Assembly (NCBI RefSeq): GCF_020829685.1
Contig: NZ_JAIVFR010000309.1
Coordinates: 1-7,349 of the forward strand
Direction: 5' to 3'
From: Nostoc sp. CHAB 5715
GTDB lineage: Bacteria; Cyanobacteriota; Cyanobacteriia; Cyanobacteriales; Nostocaceae
Length of the DNA: 7,349 nucleotides
The translations under genes were made by a program, and so were the position numbers. This document shows, piece after piece, positions 4,435-7,349 of this stretch. A model generated the notes under the pieces. The model saw only the letters and a program-made list of their open reading frames with translations. It made no database searches and was not told the origin of the DNA. Position 1 is the stretch's first letter. Every line of letters starts with the position of its first letter.

Positions 4435-6885
4435 CTATTCCTTGGTAGCAAACCATTGTAGTGTCAAAAATTTCATAACATTTGTTACAGTTTTTAAAGT
4501 TTTTAACTCTGGTATATCTGGTTTTAATTGTTCTGCGATCGCTAATTTTTGTTCAGCTTGTGCAGCTTGAAAATTATATAAATAAACAAAAGCTAAATAA
4601 ATCCATGTGTAAGGATTTTGAGCATCATATTTAGTTAATTCTTTTAAATTTTGGATTAATTCTGGGACTTGGCGTTGTAAAAGTTGTGATAAGACTAAAG
4701 TGTAACGCCAATTTAAGTTATTTGGCTCTGTTTGCAGATAATAATTAGCCGCGAAATCAATTTGTTTTAAATAGTCTTGAGTAGGATCGTATTGATTGAA
4801 ATGAGCTATCTGCACAAATATATTATTTATTTTACCCTGTTGTAACTCTTGGGCTAGCTGTGAAGTTCGGGTAACTAAATCTAAAGCTGGCGATTTCTCT
4901 ACTGTTCCGACATCTGTCACATTTACAGTAATATCTGGAATATTTAAAGATGTGCTTTTGTTGTTTCTTCTATCTAAATATAGTGCTGATAGTTGATATT
5001 TCCCTAGTGGTAGTGTTTTTGGAATAAATGTAGCTAAGGCTTCTTTCACCCGGAAAGTTCCTTCAGGATGACATTTGATGCCACAGTATAAATTACCCAA
5101 GCCAATGGCATGATCGTGATACCAAGATGATTGGCTATTTTGCCATCTTAACAGTAATATTCCATTTTGCAAATCATCCCATGAACCTGTTATTTCATAG
5201 TTTACAGGGTTGTTTTTATCTAAAATTAATTGCTGAGAAATCGCCACTTTTTCTAGACTAATTCCCGACTCACTATTACTTATTTTTTCAACAACTACAG
5301 GAGGATTTTTGCAGTTATATAATCGCATTTTATCTCCATGAGGTAATATCCAATCGCCCTGTAATTTCAAATTAGTAGAAGATTCGACTAAAGATTTTAA
5401 TTTCCGTTTAGTTTCTCCACTTTCTCCAGGTCTATATGGTTCATTCTCTCTAGTAATATACCAACAAAAATATTGTAAATCTTGCTCTACCTGAGATAAT
5501 TTGGTTGTTAATTTTCTGCCAGATACGCGAAAATCTGCTAATGCCCCAAAATAATTTAAACTAAACTCATTTATCTGCGGTGTAGAAACAGGAATTACCC
5601 CTAAATTCGACCTTAAATATAAATTTGTTTCGTTAATTTTGTGTATCACTTTATCCAAAGGATATTTTTTAGCATCATTATTAGGTAAATGTTTACCACC
5701 CCATGCTTGAATTAGGGGTAATGGAAACAAATTATTGAGTAAAACTATGCTACTTAATATCAGAGTGCCTAATCTCAGTCTATCAAAATATATATTTTCA
5801 ATTAAGTTGAATAAATCCGCCAATATTAAACTAATTATCGGAAAGGATGGCAGAATAAATCTAATGTCTTTATTTGTACCCAAAGAACAAATTATATAGC
5901 TACTTACTAAGGTAACTAATAACCAAATTCGAGCCGATTTATGGAGATTTACTGAAATTAAATTAGTAGAAAATCGATATTTAATCAGATAAACCAATAA
6001 AATGCCAATACTCACACATAATATTGGTAAACCAACGCTTTCTGGGATCATTTGTGGATAGTATAACCATCCAGCAATACTTGTGGCAGAAGGATCGCCC
6101 TCCCTTTTTCCGACTTGGTTAGCGTTTAATGCTGATGTAATAATCGTTAACCAATTTAAGCCATACCAAAAACTGCAAATTAACCAAGCTATCACCAAAG
6201 ATGAGCAAGCTTGAATTAGCTTGATAAATTTACGTTTTCTAATAAAACTAATTAATGCCCAAATACTAGGAACTAAAATAAAAATAAAACCTGTAGGTTT
6301 AGCCAACAAGATTAAACCTATTCCAACGCCCAAGATGATAGTTAGCCCCCATGATAAAAACCCAATATAACTATCTTTCCAAATTGTCAGAACTGTGAAA
6401 GTCACTGTAACAATTGCTGTCAAACCATAATCTAATAAATAATCTGTCCGCATAATTCCTAAAATAGGAAATAACAGACAAAATATGCTGGCAGTTATGC
6501 TAGTTTTTCGGTTTTTAAATAAAAAATTACCTAAATGATACACTGAAACTATAATCATCGCAGTATACAATAAGTTGACCAAACTTGCTTGGTCATATCC
6601 ACGTCCAAACAACATCAAAAATGGGACAGTGCAAATATATACAAAAGGAGCGCGATAACTTGGAGTTAATTGCCACAGAGATAACCACCAATTTCCTGAA
6701 AAGATATTGAAGTTTTGAAAAATTCTATAATGATGTAATGCTGTAGCTAAATGTGCGCTTTGATCGTAGGCTGGAATCGATTCATCTAAGAAAAACCAAG
6801 CTCTATCTATAACTAATGCTATCAGCCAAATTACTAAGAGGATGATATAATCTTTTCGATGCTGAGAATGGTCAAAATCACTCAT
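4435..6885 (-). CDS. GT39/PMT-type membrane glycosyltransferase with C-terminal TPR region
   Basis: This 816-residue inner-membrane protein has the GT-C architecture of the PMT/ArnT superfamily, which transfers sugars from polyprenyl-phosphate donors on the outer face of the membrane. The first helix (about 13-30) is followed by an acidic loop, FFLDESIPAYDQSAHL (31-46); D34, E35 and D41 are candidates for the catalytic acid. About ten further hydrophobic segments lie near 103-123, 127-145, 153-170, 174-215, 223-241, 284-302, 318-335, 342-358 and 371-389. Residues 400-530 form a soluble domain. Residues 540-660 look like a beta-sandwich (YEITGSWDDLQNGILLLRW, YHDHAIGLGNLYCG). Residues about 665-800 are helical with TPR-like units, clearest at 759-790 (TWIYLAFVYLYNF...). 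Acceptor and donor cannot be deduced and no glycan genes are adjacent. ATG 6885 has only a weak GAG upstream. A surface-polysaccharide or glycoprotein role is inference. Confidence 0.88.
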   Translation of the reverse strand: MSDFDHSQHRKDYIILLVIWLIALVIDRAWFFLDESIPAYDQSAHLATALHHYRIFQNFNIFSGNWWLSLWQLTPSYRAPFVYICTVPFLMLFGRGYDQASLVNLLYTAMIIVSVYHLGNFLFKNRKTSITASIFCLLFPILGIMRTDYLLDYGLTAIVTVTFTVLTIWKDSYIGFLSWGLTIILGVGIGLILLAKPTGFIFILVPSIWALISFIRKRKFIKLIQACSSLVIAWLICSFWYGLNWLTIITSALNANQVGKREGDPSATSIAGWLYYPQMIPESVGLPILCVSIGILLVYLIKYRFSTNLISVNLHKSARIWLLVTLVSSYIICSLGTNKDIRFILPSFPIISLILADLFNLIENIYFDRLRLGTLILSSIVLLNNLFPLPLIQAWGGKHLPNNDAKKYPLDKVIHKINETNLYLRSNLGVIPVSTPQINEFSLNYFGALADFRVSGRKLTTKLSQVEQDLQYFCWYITRENEPYRPGESGETKRKLKSLVESSTNLKLQGDWILPHGDKMRLYNCKNPPVVVEKISNSESGISLEKVAISQQLILDKNNPVNYEITGSWDDLQNGILLLRWQNSQSSWYHDHAIGLGNLYCGIKCHPEGTFRVKEALATFIPKTLPLGKYQLSALYLDRRNNKSTSLNIPDITVNVTDVGTVEKSPALDLVTRTSQLAQELQQGKINNIFVQIAHFNQYDPTQDYLKQIDFAANYYLQTEPNNLNWRYTLVLSQLLQRQVPELIQNLKELTKYDAQNPYTWIYLAFVYLYNFQAAQAEQKLAIAEQLKPDIPELKTLKTVTNVMKFLTLQWFATKE

Positions 6886-6915
6886 ATTTATTTGCTCAAA
6901 AACAAAGTTTAACCA

Positions 6916-6921
6916 ATTATA
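6916..6921 (-). promoter_or_regulatory. Candidate -10 box for the glycosyltransferase gene
   Basis: A perfect TATAAT on the minus strand lies 30 nt upstream of ATG 6885. No good -35 is seen at normal spacing (nearest TGAAAC at 6945-6940, 18 bp). AT-rich DNA produces such boxes by chance, so support is modest. Confidence 0.35.
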
Positions 6922-7047
6922 TATCTGTCATGTATCGCCGTTTCACTAACGATCGCCAGCGCCAGAGAAAACAAAAAGTCTTCTAGCACTGGGCATTGGC
7001 AGTTTATAAAATACTGACTTACAATTGTTCCCTGTTATGCTTTTACA

Positions 7048-7097
7048 CCCACGTATTTTCTCGTAGTCTTGTTCAAAAATCAAAATAGAAACGTGGG
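7048..7097. repeat. Inverted repeat CCCACGT / ACGTGGG
   Basis: CCCACGT (7048-7054) is matched by ACGTGGG (7091-7097), with further partial pairing inside (TTC 7058-7060 with GAA 7088-7090). The 36-nt interval is AT-rich. It may be a weak hairpin or chance. I find no gene around it (6922-7110). Confidence 0.3.
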
Positions 7098-7116
7098 GTT
7101 TAAATAGATGAAAACT

Positions 7117-7130
7117 GCTGTAATTACAGC
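7117..7130. promoter_or_regulatory. Perfect 14-bp palindrome, operator-like
   Basis: GCTGTAATTACAGC is a perfect palindrome. It is flanked symmetrically by GAAAA (7110-7114) and TTTTC (7133-7137), giving an extended dyad of 28 nt with a 2x2 mismatch. It lies about 230 nt upstream of the glycosyltransferase start. It could be an operator for a homodimeric regulator. It does not fit the NtcA consensus GTA-N8-TAC. Regulator unknown. Confidence 0.35.
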
Positions 7131-7181
7131 TATTTTCAGGTAAACAGACCACGCGGTAGGGGTTTAGCATTGCTCATACGT

Positions 7182-7215
7182 GTCAACTTAAGCTAGAAAT
7201 AGCTTATCTGTTAAC
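7182..7215. repeat. Long hairpin capped by a GAAA loop, left companion of the palindromic element
   Basis: TAAGCTA-GAAA-TAGCTTA (7189-7206) is a perfect 7-bp stem with a GNRA-type loop. It is extended outward by GTCAAC (7182-7187) and GTTAAC (7210-7215), which pair with one mismatch after a 1x3 internal loop. The 10-mer ACTTAAGCTA at 7186-7195 recurs at 7311-7320 in the adjacent palindromic element, so the two are probably related. Confidence 0.6.
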
Positions 7216-7222
7216 TTCCTCA

Positions 7223-7348
7223 CCCGCCTTGGAATGAATTCCAAGGCTAATAGCTCAAGTCTACTGAAGTAGACTAAAAATTTTTCGGATTATTTAGTCA
7301 TCTTTAGATGACTTAAGCTATTAGCAAGGAACTTCAGTTCCTTGCGGG
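7223..7348. repeat. Symmetric four-hairpin palindromic element with covarying tips
   Basis: Two 56-nt arms (7223-7278 and, inverted, 7293-7348) flank a 14-nt centre. Each arm reads outward to inward: CCCGC, an 18-nt hairpin tip, GCTAATAGCTYAAGTC, a 10-nt hairpin tip, GACTAAA. Four local hairpins result: 7226-7247 (10 bp), 7258-7275 (8 bp), 7296-7313 (8 bp) and 7324-7345 (10 bp), three with a TGAA core when read in arm orientation. Alternatively the arms pair with each other along the backbone, leaving the tips as side hairpins. The backbone is identical at 27 of 28 positions, whereas the tips differ at seven base pairs, all compensated. It has no coding potential. It may be a REP/MITE-like element, an insertion-sequence end or a structured RNA. 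It ends at the window edge, so its right flank is unseen. Confidence 0.8.
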
Positions 7349-7349
7349 A

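Larger units (their letters stand above)
948..4542. repeat. Eight HIP1 octamers (GCGATCGC) dispersed in this interval
   Basis: Perfect palindromic GCGATCGC copies occur at 948-955, 1005-1012, 1405-1412, 1486-1493, 2591-2598, 3030-3037, 4299-4306 and 4535-4542. Random expectation at equal base use is about 0.1 for the window. This highly iterated palindrome is a hallmark of many cyanobacterial genomes. Four copies sit in the Nif3 gene. Only one, near its 3' end, falls in the 2.45-kb glycosyltransferase gene. Confidence 0.95.

Noticed and set aside
4273..4461. 62-residue plus-strand open frame containing VGWVDVRKPNIHCF
   Set aside because: It is a read-through of the GTTGGGTT...AACCCAAC hairpin repeat and runs into the 3' end of the glycosyltransferase gene on the other strand.
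6909..6989. Short minus-strand GTG frame giving VLEDFLFSLALAIVSETAIH
   Set aside because: Only 26 codons, no ribosome site and no homologue I can name; it may be a coding remnant, but nothing supports it.
6946..7170. 74-residue minus-strand open frame ending RRLFVFSGAGDR
   Set aside because: No domain, no ribosome site, odd composition, and it spans the 14-bp palindrome and another inverted repeat; more likely non-coding.
1..7349. CRISPR array, tRNA, rRNA or full insertion sequence
   Set aside because: No regularly spaced direct repeats, cloverleaf, rRNA motifs or transposase reading frame seen on either strand.

Overview
The window looks like chromosomal DNA of a filamentous, Nostoc-like cyanobacterium. 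Eight perfect copies of the cyanobacterial HIP1 octamer GCGATCGC lie in 7.3 kb, where about 0.1 is expected by chance. Gene content also fits: Uma2-family nuclease, cyanobacterial-type Nif3, membrane GT39 glycosyltransferase with TPRs, VapC/Phd module. Every gene I can support is on the minus strand, so transcription runs from high to low coordinates.

Layout, right to left (in the direction of transcription). 6886-7349 has no convincing gene. It holds a GAAA-capped hairpin (7182-7215), a symmetric palindromic element (7223-7348), a 14-bp palindrome (7117-7130) and a -10-like box before the next gene. 6885-4435 encodes an 816-residue GT39/PMT-type membrane glycosyltransferase with a C-terminal TPR region. 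4169-4434 carries two short hairpin repeats and the toxin-antitoxin leader. 4168-3549 is a Phd-like antitoxin / VapC PIN toxin pair whose stop and start codons overlap (ATGA). 3355-2723 is a Uma2-family nuclease-fold protein. 2441-1692 is a conserved-looking protein of unknown function, followed 39 nt later by a Nif3-like dinuclear-metal protein (1652-864). The last two probably form an operon ending at a candidate intrinsic terminator (760-793). 573-759 holds two CRP-type dyads in front of a 72-residue hypothetical gene (572-354). At the left edge an unlisted reading frame starting at 141 runs off the window, overlapped by the tail of another open frame.

The strongest unexplained signal is the right-end element: two 56-nt arms in inverted orientation around a 14-nt centre. 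The backbone is identical at 27 of 28 positions, while the hairpin tips differ at seven base pairs that are all compensated on the partner side. The second is the pair of CRP-like sites (each 9 of 10 consensus positions, centres 23 bp apart), placed sensibly relative to a -10-like box for the small gene.

The genes do not form one pathway. The region looks like ordinary housekeeping and accessory genes separated by repeat-rich spacers. I see no rRNA, tRNA, CRISPR array or complete insertion sequence. No database search was possible, so family names rest on motif recognition.
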